Assembly: GCA_027924585.1 (NCBI GenBank)
Contig: BSBM01000199.1
Coordinates: forward strand, 11,605,001-11,669,000
DNA length: 64,000 nt
Source of the DNA: Larix kaempferi
Taxonomy: Eukaryota; Streptophyta; Pinopsida; Pinales; Pinaceae
Direction of reading: 5' to 3'
Shown here: piece after piece, positions 33,687 through 44,856 of the stretch
Position numbering within the stretch: position 1 is the first letter of the stretch
Layout of the letters: the number at the start of each line of letters is the position of its first letter
The notes under the pieces: model-generated
What the model saw: only the letters and a program-made list of their open reading frames with translations
The model's database searches: none
What the model was told of the DNA's origin: nothing
Made by a program: the position numbers and the translations under genes

Positions 33687-35729
33687 ATGTCAGTAGACTC
33701 TGAAAGTGATTACGAGTATCTTGGACATACACGTAGTGGTAAAAGATATAGAGTCAACGATTCATCTTCTTCTGAAGAAGACAGCTCAGATCACCCGAGA
33801 CAGCAGAGTCAGAACCCTAGGACTCCTCAAAAGCCAGCCGGAACTCAGAATAATCCCGCAGGAACCCCGTCCAGTAGCTCTTATACAGCGAATACTGCCG
33901 CTACACCCTCCACATCTACACAGCCGAGTGGTAGTCATACAGCAAACCAGAACCAACCATCTAGAAACAGAATGGGAGATGATATGAAGCTACCAACATT
34001 CAAAGGTACAAGGTCGGAGGACCCTGAGCAACACTGGTTCTTATGCGAAGCCATATGGACCATTAAGCAAATACAAGATGATAATGTCAAGCTTGTCCAG
34101 CTGGCCACCACATTTAGAGAAAGAGCATTAACTTGGTATATGAAGTATACCACTGGCCATAACAGAACGCTTGCACAGGTTAGAACTGCTATGATTAAAG
34201 AGTTTAAAAAACCTAAATCCGAGTCACAATGCATAGCAGAACTTAAAGATATTAAACAATTGCCTACGGAGACGGTTTGGGATTTTGACCAGAGATTCAA
34301 GACCCTCATTGATCAGGTAAGCTTTGAGCTTGCGCCTCAACAGCATAAAGAATGGTTTATCGCAGCAATATTACCACACATCAGACTTCCGCTAATGCAA
34401 CAAAAATTAAATACACAAGATGAAGCATTAGAAATGGCAATGAAACTAGAGGCTTCACCTCTAGCAGAAACTAGCACCGGTATCACTAATCTGCAAAATC
34501 AGCTAGCTAACCTCACCTTACAGCTGCATGAAATTAAGAAAGGAAAGGAGGTTGCGCATGAAATTTGGTGTACTAAGTGTAAAGCGCAGGGACACAGTAA
34601 GGATAACTGCCCTGTCTTTGCTGACTATATCGCTAGTGGAGCTCCTAACCCGTTGATGCAGAACCAGGGGCCATGGTGCGAGATTTGTAGAACCAGAGGA
34701 CACAGTCCTCAGGAATGCCCTCTCCTTCAGAAATATGTGCAGACACCAAAGAACCTATATTGCAACTTCTGTAAATCTGTGGGACATGACGAAAACAATT
34801 GTAGAGCTTATGAGTTAATGATAGAAAGGAAGCACGACCTCTACAGAGTTCAGTCAGAAGCATCCGGACCAGCAGTACGTGCACAAACTGATCCGAATCA
34901 GGGAGGTCGTGGAGGAAATTTCAGAGGCCGAGGACGCAGAGGAGGCTATGAACCTGGCCGTGGCCGTGGAACTATCACCTGTTATAACTGTGGAGGCACA
35001 GGACATTACGCTAGGGACTGTCAGAACCCTACTACAACGTGCAAGTATTGTAAATCTTATGACCACACAATAGAGGAATGTCCCATACTGATAGCTAAGA
35101 TGAAGGACGCCAAGCCAGCAACCAATCAGACTATCCAGTTTATCGCTGCTGAGCAGAACGAAACCGAACCACGGGTCAATATTGTAACTCGCAGTGGCCT
35201 CTCCACAAGCAACATATCGCAGGACGTGGAAAAAACGACAGGAACGCAGTGGGTGCGCAAAGCTCCAGGAAAACCTATCCCACTTGATCTACAGAAGAAT
35301 AAGGAGGCATTTCAACAAACTAAGACTTCCTTTGCTGAACAGACACCGCCCAGATCACTATTATTACCATCTCAGGCTATACCACGGAAACCACCGCAGG
35401 ATGTTAGTACTGCCCAGATACCACAGGCTAGCACATCTGGCAGATGCGACGAAGAGGAATTGATCGGGAGTGTACAGTCCTTCTTGCAGAGTTGTTTGAA
35501 ACTTCTAAGAAATGGGAAAGCTGTAGAGGAACTTCAGAAAGTTATTGACCAATGTCAACAGAGCCCTTCTGTGAGCAATACACAGCGCACCATTCACCAT
35601 ATAATGGGCCATACAAGGACAAGAAGAGAGATGAGGCTCACAGCGCAGATCGGACTATTTGAAATGGATGAGGTTATCCTAGACTTAGGTTCAGAAGTAA
35701 ATGTCTTGACTAAGCAGACATGGGAATAG
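33687..35729 (+). CDS. Element C Gag with five zinc knuckles, running into PR
   Basis: The product has 680 residues. The N-terminus (1-90) is acidic and Ser/Thr/Pro-rich. The capsid-like domain starts near residue 94 (KLPTFKGTRSEDPEQHW, ALTWYMKYTTGH, TVWDFDQRFKTLIDQV). Five CX2CX4HX4C knuckles begin at about residues 295, 331, 359, 432 and 452, with an RGG-rich stretch (about 407-428, GGRGGNFRGRGRRGG) between the third and fourth. Most plant Gags have one or two knuckles. The C-terminal end holds the protease start, VILDLGSEVNVL, and then TAG at 35727-35729, which cuts PR and is directly followed by ATG. Gag would bind and package RNA. Confidence 0.9.
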   Translation: MSVDSESDYEYLGHTRSGKRYRVNDSSSSEEDSSDHPRQQSQNPRTPQKPAGTQNNPAGTPSSSSYTANTAATPSTSTQPSGSHTANQNQPSRNRMGDDMKLPTFKGTRSEDPEQHWFLCEAIWTIKQIQDDNVKLVQLATTFRERALTWYMKYTTGHNRTLAQVRTAMIKEFKKPKSESQCIAELKDIKQLPTETVWDFDQRFKTLIDQVSFELAPQQHKEWFIAAILPHIRLPLMQQKLNTQDEALEMAMKLEASPLAETSTGITNLQNQLANLTLQLHEIKKGKEVAHEIWCTKCKAQGHSKDNCPVFADYIASGAPNPLMQNQGPWCEICRTRGHSPQECPLLQKYVQTPKNLYCNFCKSVGHDENNCRAYELMIERKHDLYRVQSEASGPAVRAQTDPNQGGRGGNFRGRGRRGGYEPGRGRGTITCYNCGGTGHYARDCQNPTTTCKYCKSYDHTIEECPILIAKMKDAKPATNQTIQFIAAEQNETEPRVNIVTRSGLSTSNISQDVEKTTGTQWVRKAPGKPIPLDLQKNKEAFQQTKTSFAEQTPPRSLLLPSQAIPRKPPQDVSTAQIPQASTSGRCDEEELIGSVQSFLQSCLKLLRNGKAVEELQKVIDQCQQSPSVSNTQRTIHHIMGHTRTRREMRLTAQIGLFEMDEVILDLGSEVNVLTKQTWE

Positions 35730-38700
35730 ATGGGAAGTCCAAAACTAAGCAGATCCCCTATCCATCTTAGACTAGCTAATCAGCAGAGAATATCACCAAT
35801 GGGTCGCCTATCGCATGTCCCAGTGGACATCGACGGAGTTCACACATATGCCGATTTTGAGATCATAGAAATTATTGGTGACACCAAACCCTATCCAGCT
35901 CTATTAGGTATTGATTGGGATTTTGATAACAAGGCTGTTATCAACTTAAAGAAAAGGCAGATGACATTTGAAGATGCTCAAGTCCGTGTTATCGCACCAT
36001 TAGACCCTTTACAGGGTCCTCGCTACATTGAGCCAATCAAAGCAGAAGAGGAGGTGCATAACATGGAAAATTTGTACCAAATGACTTCTAATCAGACAGA
36101 TTACATTGATCCTACAGCTGATGGACATATCAGCTGGAGATGTGATAGCTCCTGCACATCAGATTCAGATGTTGGCTTAGAGAATTGGCAAAATAGACTC
36201 CACGAAGTCTCTATTCGCAGATGCGCATTAATGACTAAATCACTGCGATGGATTGGGACAGAAAACAGGTATATTCCAACTTTTGATGGATTAGCAGACG
36301 TCAATGATTTTTTGCAGCAGTTTGAACAAGAGGTTCCTCAAGAGCAGAGGATGGAGGTTTTTGACCTTGCAGTTCGAGCCACGCCTGCAAGATGGTGGTA
36401 CACACACAAGGAACATATCGCATCATGGTATGATTGTAAGAGATTGATGCGCATTAGATTCTCTAAAGAAAAAGACTGTACACAGCAGAAATACACAGAA
36501 GAGAGTGATCCCAGAGCACACATTATGAACTGTGAACAGAGTTGGCTAGAAATTCCAGCAGAAGAATGGGTTCATTTGTTTATCCATACACTGGATACAG
36601 TTCCACGGAATTGGTATACAGAAGCAGAGCTAAGAAAAGGAACTATCTCATGGCCTATTATGATTGAAAACTTTTTGGTCACATTCAGTTTCGAATCTGA
36701 GCATCCAAGCATTGATCGGGCCTTGAAGATCATAAAGACTAAAATATTTGAGGATTGCCCATTACCAGCGGATTCGCAACCCGAGTGGGCTATTCAGATG
36801 GAACATGCACTAGAATGTTACAACTGCGCACAAGACTCAAGCGATGAGGATGAAGATCCTCGCAGTATCAATATCGCAGAAACAGAAGGTACACGTGAAG
36901 TTGAAGGCCCGCACTTAGAAATTCCAGCTGTAACAGAACCAATCAAGATTAGAAAGAGCAATATTGGCACAGAAACAGACCCTAAGTTTGCCTCTATTGG
37001 AGATTATTGGGATGATGAGACAATTGGCCAAATCACAGACCTATTACATGAGTATCAGGACCTATTTCCTACCAACTTTACAGAAATGAAGGGAATAGTG
37101 GGTGACCTCGGAGTCATGAGAATACCGCTTAAGGAGGACGCTAAGCCGGTTAAGCAACGCCCATACAGGTTGAATCCGCGGTATAAAGCAAAAGTAAAAG
37201 ATGAAATAGATAAGATGCTAGCAGCAGGCATCATTGAACCTGTTGAAGAAAGTGAGTGGGTTAGTCCCATGGTAGTACAAGAAAAGAAAACAAAAGGAGA
37301 CATCAGGATCTGTGTCGACTTGCGCAAACTGAATGATGCATCGCTGCATGACCCATTTCCGACACCATTCACTGATGAAGTCTTAGACAATGTTGGAGGA
37401 CAAGAAATCTATTCATTTACTGATGGCTTTTCAGGCTATCACCAGATAAGAATCCATCCAGACGACAGGCACAAGACCACATTTGCGACAGAATGGGGCT
37501 CCTTTCAGTATACGGTAATGCCCTTTGGTCTTAAGAATGCCCCAGCAATTTTTTCTAGAGTAGTTGTTGCTGTCTTTAAGGAATACATCCATCAATTTCT
37601 AGAAGTTTATTTTGATGATTGGACTGTATTTGGACTAGTCAAGAAGCACATAGGAAACCTGCGATTAATGTTTGAAAAATGTAGACAGCACCAGATTTCC
37701 CTTAACTTAAAAAAATGTATATTTTGTGCGCCTTTTGGTACGTTGTTGGGTCACATTGTGTGCAGACAAGGCTTGATGGTAGATCCTGCGAAGATCGCCA
37801 TCATTGTCAATTTACCAGCACCTAACTCAGTAAAGCAGCTGAGAACTACACTTGGTCATACTGGGTATTACAGAAAGTTTATCAAAGGTTATGCCAAGAT
37901 TACCGCACCAATGGAGAAATTATTGAAGAAGGATATCAAATTTCAGTGGAATGAGGAATGTCAGAAGAGTCTTGACGCTCTAAAAGAAAAAATGGTTACA
38001 ACACCTATTCTGGTATTTCCAGATTGGAACAAGCCTTTTCATGTTCATGTGGATGCATCTGGCATCGCACTGGGCATTATTCTCACGCAACCAGGCGAAG
38101 GGGGTATTGACCACCCTATCGCATATTCGAGCAGGAGACTATCGACAGCTGAGAAGAATTACACCACCACAGAGAGAGAAGGGTTAGCAATGGTGTATGC
38201 CTTACAGAAATTTCGGCACTATTTATTGGGTGCCCCGTTCAAGATGTTCACCGACCATTCTGCATTAAAGTACTTGGTCAATAAGCCAGTGTTAGGGGGA
38301 AGAATATGCAGATGGCTATTGTTGTTCCAGGAATATGATTTCGAAATCATTGTTAAGCCAGGAAGACTAAACGCAGGACCTGATCACCTGTCAAGGCTAG
38401 ACTCAGGTGAAGAACCAAGTAATTTAGAGGACAACTTGCCTGATGCGCAATTGTTCTCCATTCAGGTCGCAGATGAATATTATGGAGACATAATTCAATT
38501 CCTTACTACAGGGTGGGCGCCACCTGAGTTTACCAAGCAGCAAAAGAAACAATTAGTGGTGAAAGCAGCAGACTTCACCCTGATAGCAGGACACCTCTAT
38601 AAGTTAGGACCAGATGAAATCTTGCGCAGATGCGTTATGCCCCACGAGAAACAGACCATTCTTAAGGAAGCACATTCGGGCATCGCAGGAGGCCATTTCG

Positions 38701-39743
38701 CAGGGAAGCCTACCGCTCAGAAGATCCTAGCAGCCGGACTATGGTGGCCTACATTACATAAAGACAGTAAAGAGTTTTGCAGATCATGCGATATCTGCCA
38801 AAGGACAGGAAAGCCCTCCAGAAGAGATGAAATGCCGTTGCGACCACAAATAACGCTACGCGCATTCGATAAGTGGGCCATAGACTTCGTGGGTCCTATT
38901 AACCCCCCAGGAAAACGAACTGGTGCGAGATATATTATTACAGCAACAGAATACCTCACCAGGTGGGCTGAGGCAAAAGCAGTCAGGAATTGTGATGCTG
39001 CTACAGCAGCACAATTTCTTTTTGAAAACATCATCACTAGATTTGGATGCCCAGTGACTTTGATGAGTGATCAAGGCACACATTTTTTGAATAGCACCAT
39101 AGAAGCCTTGACAGAGGAATTTGAAATACAGCACCATAAGAGTACACCTTACCACCCTCAAGCTAATGGTACGGTGGAGGCTTTCAATAAGATATTAGAA
39201 CATGCTCTTACAAAGATTTGTAACAGTCAAAGGGATGACTGGGACCTCAGAGTTAATGTTGTATTATGGGCTTACAGGACCACGTGTAAGAAACTAACAG
39301 GGCACACACCTTTCAGCCTGGTATATGGACAAGAGGCTGTTATGCCTATGGAATACATCTTACCCAGTCTAAGGATTGCTCAGCTTACAGAGATGGCTGA
39401 TTCTGATACTTTAGGGGAGAGATTGGCACAGTTGCTCAATCTGGAGGAAGACAGATTTATCGCAGGGTTCCATCAAAAAGTGCAGAAAGCACGAGAAAAA
39501 GCTTGGCATGATAGGCATATCAAGAACAAAACCTTTCAGCTTGGAGACTTGGTACTCCTTTATGACAGTAAGTTTATAAAGTTCCCTGGAAAATTCAAAA
39601 CTCATTGGTTAGGACCATATCAAATCCAGCAAATAACAGATGGAGGTGCTATACAGCTTCGTACTATGAGTGGGGAGTTTCTTCCTACCTTGATCAATGG
39701 TAGTCGGCTTAAGCTGTATCGCGAAGGCCATGCCACCTCCTAG
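35730..39743 (+). CDS. Element C Pol: PR end, Gag-like domain, RT, RNase H, INT
   Basis: An open frame of 1,337 codons follows the in-frame TAG. Residues 1-90 give the rest of PR ([14 protein letters not shown]). About 168-345 is a second Gag-like domain. RT lies at about 470-740 with [24 protein letters not shown] and the catalytic box YFDD at 627. RNase H follows at about 770-900 with VDASG (Asp near 775), [22 protein letters not shown] and GPDHLSRL, a complete acidic set. INT (about 965-1240) has the HHCC part ([17 protein letters not shown]), [16 protein letters not shown] and [12 protein letters not shown]. The C-terminal INT part ([17 protein letters not shown]) ends with a stop near 39743; no chromodomain. 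RT, RNH and INT look catalytically intact, so only the stop in PR breaks gag-pol. Confidence 0.93.
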   Translation: MGSPKLSRSPIHLRLANQQRISPMGRLSHVPVDIDGVHTYADFEIIEIIGDTKPYPALLGIDWDFDNKAVINLKKRQMTFEDAQVRVIAPLDPLQGPRYIEPIKAEEEVHNMENLYQMTSNQTDYIDPTADGHISWRCDSSCTSDSDVGLENWQNRLHEVSIRRCALMTKSLRWIGTENRYIPTFDGLADVNDFLQQFEQEVPQEQRMEVFDLAVRATPARWWYTHKEHIASWYDCKRLMRIRFSKEKDCTQQKYTEESDPRAHIMNCEQSWLEIPAEEWVHLFIHTLDTVPRNWYTEAELRKGTISWPIMIENFLVTFSFESEHPSIDRALKIIKTKIFEDCPLPADSQPEWAIQMEHALECYNCAQDSSDEDEDPRSINIAETEGTREVEGPHLEIPAVTEPIKIRKSNIGTETDPKFASIGDYWDDETIGQITDLLHEYQDLFPTNFTEMKGIVGDLGVMRIPLKEDAKPVKQRPYRLNPRYKAKVKDEIDKMLAAGIIEPVEESEWVSPMVVQEKKTKGDIRICVDLRKLNDASLHDPFPTPFTDEVLDNVGGQEIYSFTDGFSGYHQIRIHPDDRHKTTFATEWGSFQYTVMPFGLKNAPAIFSRVVVAVFKEYIHQFLEVYFDDWTVFGLVKKHIGNLRLMFEKCRQHQISLNLKKCIFCAPFGTLLGHIVCRQGLMVDPAKIAIIVNLPAPNSVKQLRTTLGHTGYYRKFIKGYAKITAPMEKLLKKDIKFQWNEECQKSLDALKEKMVTTPILVFPDWNKPFHVHVDASGIALGIILTQPGEGGIDHPIAYSSRRLSTAEKNYTTTEREGLAMVYALQKFRHYLLGAPFKMFTDHSALKYLVNKPVLGGRICRWLLLFQEYDFEIIVKPGRLNAGPDHLSRLDSGEEPSNLEDNLPDAQLFSIQVADEYYGDIIQFLTTGWAPPEFTKQQKKQLVVKAADFTLIAGHLYKLGPDEILRRCVMPHEKQTILKEAHSGIAGGHFAGKPTAQKILAAGLWWPTLHKDSKEFCRSCDICQRTGKPSRRDEMPLRPQITLRAFDKWAIDFVGPINPPGKRTGARYIITATEYLTRWAEAKAVRNCDAATAAQFLFENIITRFGCPVTLMSDQGTHFLNSTIEALTEEFEIQHHKSTPYHPQANGTVEAFNKILEHALTKICNSQRDDWDLRVNVVLWAYRTTCKKLTGHTPFSLVYGQEAVMPMEYILPSLRIAQLTEMADSDTLGERLAQLLNLEEDRFIAGFHQKVQKAREKAWHDRHIKNKTFQLGDLVLLYDSKFIKFPGKFKTHWLGPYQIQQITDGGAIQLRTMSGEFLPTLINGSRLKLYREGHATS
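36230..36770 (+). other. Second Gag-like (capsid-type) domain between PR and RT of element C
   Basis: The stretch reads [35 protein letters not shown] and [11 protein letters not shown], then [10 protein letters not shown]. This is the pattern of the retrotransposon Gag core: a xxPTFxG start, an ALxWY-like Trp box, and W..F...F. It is comparable with KLPTFKGTRSEDPEQHW in the true Gag of the same element. It lies in the same open frame, with an acidic linker (DSSDEDEDP) before RT. Homology is inferred by eye. Confidence 0.5.
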
Positions 39744-40496
39744 CCCTAGCCCAGAAAGGAAGCAAATGGTGCAGATGTTCAGTGTAGTTGAAATGAAGCA
39801 TCGCACCCTAAGGAGTCTACACCGGGAAATACTTCAGGTAAGAATTCGCAGCCAGTTTTCCTGGTGGTTGCGATAATTTTGATAAGAGGCGAGTTTTTGG
39901 CACTTTCCATTTCCAGACGATGCGATATCTTATCGCAGAGGACAGAAAACAGATTGATGCGACACCAGATTTTGAATTGATCAGAGGGCTAGTCACTTCG
40001 CCATCTGACAAGCATTAACTGCACGGCTAACAAGTATCTGTTGTACTAAGATTTGGCAGCAGTACGACGATTCTTCTAGATTTGGAAAAGCCGATGCGAC
40101 ATCACTCCGGCGCACAGTTTCCCAGCGAAATTTCAAATGGCGTTTGCAATAAATAGGCGCGGGGTGCTGTCTTGTCTATGTATTAAATGCCGCCAACGGG
40201 TCCAGTCACTGGTCCGTTGCCATTTGAAATTCCGCCTTATGATAAATACACGTTCTATTCAAAGCACGGGGCTACTTGGTCATTTTCACTAAAAGAGTTG
40301 AGCGCAGTTGAGCCGAGCCAAGCGTATTCTTAGCAGAGTCCTGAGCAGGGAAACTAGAAACAGTTGCAGACTCTGATTTGCATTAAGATTAGCAATCATA
40401 GGAAGTCCAGAGTACCACAGGGGAAGGTCCCTTGTGCCAGACGAGCCTCTCGAAGACGTGTTGCAGAGATTCCAAAGGGGTGGAATCGAGTGCGCT
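39744..40496 (+). other. Spacer between pol and ORF3 of element C
   Basis: About 750 bases without a convincing ORF. It includes a strong donor-like CAG|GTAAGA (near 39838), a cluster of ATCGCA/TGCGAT hexamers, a perfect 13-bp inverted repeat (AATTTCAAATGGC at 40129-40141 and its complement at 40219-40231), and a TATA-like AATAAATAGG at 40148-40157 within the loop. This could serve expression of ORF3 by splicing or from an internal promoter. Confidence 0.45.
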
Positions 40497-43289
40497 ATGA
40501 CTTCGGTTGTGGCGAAGAAGGGGAAGAAAATTGCTGCTGGCTCTCCGTCTACACGCCAGTCACCGAGAACCTTAGCTAATATGGAGCGTAGCGAAACCCC
40601 GAGTAGCACAGAGTCAGAAGAACCGGAGCAGGAACTTCCGGAAGAAGTTACAGTCACTACCATATACTTCCCACCAAGAATAGAAAATGCGCCAGCGATT
40701 GTCCTTCCAAGAGACTTTAAATATGAAATCATACTCCCACCGCTGGATAACCGAGTGAAGGAAGAAGGTAACTTGTGGGGGAATATGCATGCTGTTAAGT
40801 TTACTGATTATAATCTGAGAGATTATACGCTGTACCCACAATTCCGCCGCGATCGTTATATGACGATTCAGAGGAACCCAAGGACACAGCACGATGAGTT
40901 CGTCCCCATGGACCATGTAAGCCATTTAGTACCGTCGGGACTGCTCAATCTCCTGGAGATCCCACACTTTGGACGGGGCCCGGAGGTCAATGCTGTGGTG
41001 CGGACGCTACTTTCATGCGTGCATGGCGGTTACTTATGGTTGGGTAACCGAATAGATGTTAATGTTGACCTCATTCACCGCATTACCGGTCTGTCGAAGA
41101 CTGGTTTCGACCCATAGATAAATATTGATGGCGCCACAAAGGATACCAGGCTCTCAACCAAGCAGGTTGCGGAGTATAAGCTGCAAAGAGGAGGTCGCGC
41201 CTACGATGTCAATTCAATACAGGATGACGCCTTGCGGTTTACTGTTAGTCTGTTGGCCGGAAAACTCCTCCTCAAGGTGAGGCCGAAGGAGGTCACAGGC
41301 TCAGTTATCCGCCTCGCGATTGAAGTCATAAAAGGTAAACCTTACAACTGGAGCTTATTTTTGTTAAATAGTTTCTTTCAAGACTGTGCGCAGGCGCAGC
41401 AGGATCCACTTCACAGCTTCCACTTCTCGTGGCTGCTGATCCTTATGGCTTTCATTGGATGGAAAGAGCCGCCCAATTCGCAGTTTCCACAACTGGCACC
41501 AGGGGCGTGCAGAGGCTCGAGGTACTCAAATCTTTGGGCGAGTAGTCACCCAGAGAAGCACAAGAATAACGCAATGGTATTCCATGATTATTACACGCTA
41601 TTGCTTGAATCCGTCGCAACGATTCCGCGTGTCGACTCGCCGGTCGTTGATCTTTATCAGTCCAAGCTGGAATTTAAAGTCGACAGGGATAAAACCTACA
41701 TCAGGCCCAAAGGATTCAGAAAACATAAGGAATGGGCCCCCGGCCCATATCGCATGGAAATCCAGCAGGTCGAAGATACCATTAAGAACTGTTTCGACGA
41801 GGACATGAAACAAATGTATGATGATCTATCCTCTGGCCTAGTTCCAGTTGATCCCCCAGCTGAGGATCCAGAAGATGTTGTGGAGGTAGATCCTAAAGAC
41901 AAAGAGAAAGAACCAATGGGTTCTAAGAGAAAGGCTATTGAAGGCCCTTCTCCGGTGCGAGCAAAGAAGAAGAGAACAAAAGCGGTTACTTCCGACGAAC
42001 CGCAAGCACCAATCATGACAGAGGAGGAGTATGATCTCATCGCCAGCCGAATACAGGAGAAGATGCGGGATAAATTCGCTGCGATTCAGTCATCGCAGGA
42101 TCGTATGCGCATCAGCCTTGACAACAAATTGCGAGAATTGAAGGCAATCACTGAGAAGACTGCTTCCATGCAGATTCAGCCAGCTCCAACTACAATCGCA
42201 GAAAGTTCGCAGCCCCCTTCACAGAGCAGAGAAGAAAGCATTGCAAGGGACCGCACGAACATTGTTCGTATACCGCTGGGAAGTATTAAGTTCCCTGTAC
42301 CTATGGAAGTGCAGATGGTTCATCCTCTTGAGGTGAACCTACCAGAAGTACCTGTGGATCAGTTGTACGAAATTTTCCAGCAGATAGGCACGGAGCTGAG
42401 GCACAGAGAACAAGTCACATATGAGCAAAATGTTTTGCTGTCTAACGACAATGTGCAGCTCATTGCACAGCATGAGGCAGAGAGTGCCCAGTTGACGCAA
42501 TATGTTCAGCAAGAGCAGGATGTCTCTCTTGTTTTAAAGAATATCGCAGCAGAACTTCCGCAATGCGATATCAGGCCTGAGTTAGAAATAACTCAAAAGA
42601 TCAGAAAAATAGCGGAAAGAGCAAAGGCTCTAGATGAAGAGAAGAAAAAGATGGAGGAAGAATACGAAGCAAGGATTGCTGCACTTGAAGCAAATAAGCC
42701 ACCTACTCCAGAGGAAATCCAAGAAGCATGAGTGCAAGCTTTCAGAGTTGTACAGACACAGATGCACTGTCGGGTGGAAGCAGCAGAGGCCATCCTGGAA
42801 GATGCATCAAAAACATGGCTGGAGCTAGAGGAGCTCCCACAGAAAGCCGAGCTCGATCAGCACATTAAGCACTGTGAAGATGCGATATCGAGAGCTGAAG
42901 AAGAGTACAAGGGCTTGAGTGCTCTTGCGAAGATAAGAAAGAAAGGAGAAATCACACAAATTCAGCAGCAGGTGCAGAAATACAGAGAACAGCAGATCAA
43001 CCTGGCTAACGAAGTTAGCCCGCATGAAAGCAAAATCGCACATCTGGTTGACGAACTGGAGCAAAAGGTGAAAAGCTTCACCTCAAGTAAAGGAGTCATT
43101 GAGGGCACAGAGGACTCCTTGGTAACCGCTGAGCTGCTCAGCGCAGAGCAGGAAGAAGTAACACACATGGATGAAAGTATTAAAGCGCTTAAGGCACAAT
43201 TCGCAGCAATCTCACGAGCAGCAAAGGATAAGCTTAGGCAGATGAATCAGGCTGTTGTTGCAAGTGGCTCGGGGACGAGCCACAAGTAA
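40497..43289 (+). pseudogene. Element C ORF3: globular N-terminus and coiled coil, two in-frame stops
   Basis: The frame is open from before 40434 (GTG); the first ATG is at 40497. TAG at 41115-41117 and TGA at 42729-42731 divide it, but the frame continues without shift to 43289, about 930 codons. The N-terminal part has an acidic linker and a conserved-looking block (DLIHRITGLSKTGFDP; SFHFSWLLILMAFIGW) of the kind seen in extra ORFs of plant gypsy elements. Next comes a basic patch (GSKRKAIEG; RAKKKRTKA, a possible nuclear signal), then long coiled coils to the C-terminus (SGSGTSHK). The architecture is like the LTR-borne gene of B and D, though sequence similarity is not obvious. No membrane segment supports an envelope role. 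Confidence 0.72.
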
Positions 43290-43293
43290 GTGT

Positions 43294-43302
43294 TAGGGGA
43301 GT
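43294..43302 (+). other. Polypurine tract of element C
   Basis: TAGGGGAGT abuts the 3' LTR start TGTTGGAGAG. It is short but well placed for priming plus-strand synthesis. Confidence 0.55.
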
Positions 43303-44856
43303 TGTTGGAGAGAACTTCCGCAGCATTTAGGAAGCTGCTAATTTTGGGAAGGATAACTAATTTTGGAGAGAAAGTACCAATTTTGGCGGTAAGACAAAGA
43401 TATCGCCGGAGCGCAAATTCCGGCGGGAATCACGGCGATAGGTACAGAAAAGTCAAGCATGTGGTACAAATAAGAGGCCGAAGGGAGAGCTCAACCACCG
43501 CAATAAAGGCGTCGGAGATGAAGAGAGGGTTCAGCTACCCTCATTAAAGAAGAAGGACTACAGTCAGCGTTGCTTGAACCAAGAAGAAGCGACGGGCCGA
43601 TGCATTAAAGACTAAGGACTGCAGGAAGCGGCGACGAGACAGAAGGCGGCCATGGAAGTACAGCCAGTTGACTGTAATTGGTTAGGGTTGAGTCACTGTT
43701 GGGATAAGGCCCACAGTTTTGTAACTGCGATGAGACCTTCGGGCCATCTATATATAGTAGTCTTTTTATAGGATAAGGGGTTGGCCACATAGTGATAGAG
43801 ACATCAGGTAGAGGCTAGCCAAGTCTGTTGTTGCAGAGTCTGGACATCCCCGAGAGAACATAGGGCTAACCTGTTGAGAGATAGTGCGATCCGCAGGGAT
43901 TGTGAGAGAAAGAGAGTGCATTGTAAAAGGCAGGAAGAGGAAGAGGTCTATAGAGAAGGGCTCCCACTGAGGTGGAGTTTCCCAGAAGACCCTTGTTGTA
44001 AAGAGTGGAATGGAGCTGTGTTTATCCTTCAGAGTTGTAAACAAGAACCGCAGTTCCCCTGGGCGCAGTTCTCGCCCTGGGAGTAACAGCGTGCTTATCT
44101 AAGTCGCACTATTGTATTTGTGTAGCTACTGCTCTCATGCACTTGTCTGTGTTATATATGAATGCTTCAGTCTGTTATAAGTAGTGTACATGGTCGTCAG
44201 TTTAACTTCTGAATGATGTATAATAATTGTGATAACCATAGCTACCCGCATAGCAACTAGATAATTGTTAACAGAGGATAATGTGCGAGTATGAACTGAA
44301 TGTAAGTCATGAATGGTCTACTTAGACCCTGCTCAAAGTAATATTCTACTTAATTACGTTGCCGCGCGATATCAAGGGTCAAGTTCATTAGCGAGGGGTA
44401 TGCTTGGAGACTGAATGTTGTTGCTAACTTCAGTACCAGGATAGGAATAGCTGAGACCACCTATTAATCCAGGAAGCGGTCAAAGTTCACTTACCGCAGG
44501 AACTAGAAGGGGAAGATATCGCGCCTACGATATCTTAGGCATCGCTAGACGGTTTCACATAGGGGAAGACTTATCGCATTCCCTGCGTAATGCGATAAGA
44601 CGGAGGCGTAGCCGGAGTAATGGAATGAGATAGTTAGCTCCAGAGGAAGGGGTTAAGGTGGGTTTAAGCACCCTGGATGCCTCGGAACTTGGCTGAGGAC
44701 ACTTGAGTCTTCTGCCTCCCATTAGAATCACTTCGGGTGAGACTTCAGGTTGCTTCTGCGACCTGTTGCCGAAAGGGCCAGTGAGCTAAGGGTTCTGTTG
44801 GTCTAAAAGATTACCGTCAGCCCGGGTCTGCTAGAAGAGAAAAAGAAAGATCAACA
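43303..44856 (+). repeat. 3' LTR of element C
   Basis: 1554 bp, nearly identical to 31600-33153. The differences seen are single substitutions, for example near 43408, 43678, 43703, 44554, 44636 and 44830. Confidence 0.96.

Larger units (their letters stand above)
31600..44856 (+). mobile_element. Element C: young Ty3/gypsy retrotransposon with ORF1 and a third long ORF (13.3 kb)
   Basis: Two 1554-bp LTRs (31600-33153, 43303-44856) begin TGTTGGAGAG and end GATCAACA. I count about six differences between them (0.4%). Flanks are CACAT and CACAC, a near-perfect 5-bp duplication. The inside holds a PBS, ORF1 (160 aa), Gag with five zinc knuckles, PR, a Gag-like domain, RT, RNase H, INT, a ~690-bp spacer, and a long ORF3 with coiled coils. 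All ORFs lie in the same frame. Three single in-frame stops (35727, 41115, 42729) interrupt otherwise open sequence, and no frameshift is seen. The clade within gypsy is not assigned; long accessory ORFs suggest the Athila/Tat side. Confidence 0.95.

Noticed and set aside
35727-35729. Programmed stop-codon readthrough between Gag and Pol of element C
   Set aside because: The stop lies inside the protease rather than at a domain boundary, the following context is not a known readthrough signal, and two similar stops break ORF3; kept only as a question for comparison with other copies.
40497-43289. Envelope gene in element C
   Set aside because: The position after pol fits, but there is no signal peptide, no membrane segment and no glycoprotein-like Cys pattern; coiled coils and a basic patch suggest an intracellular protein.
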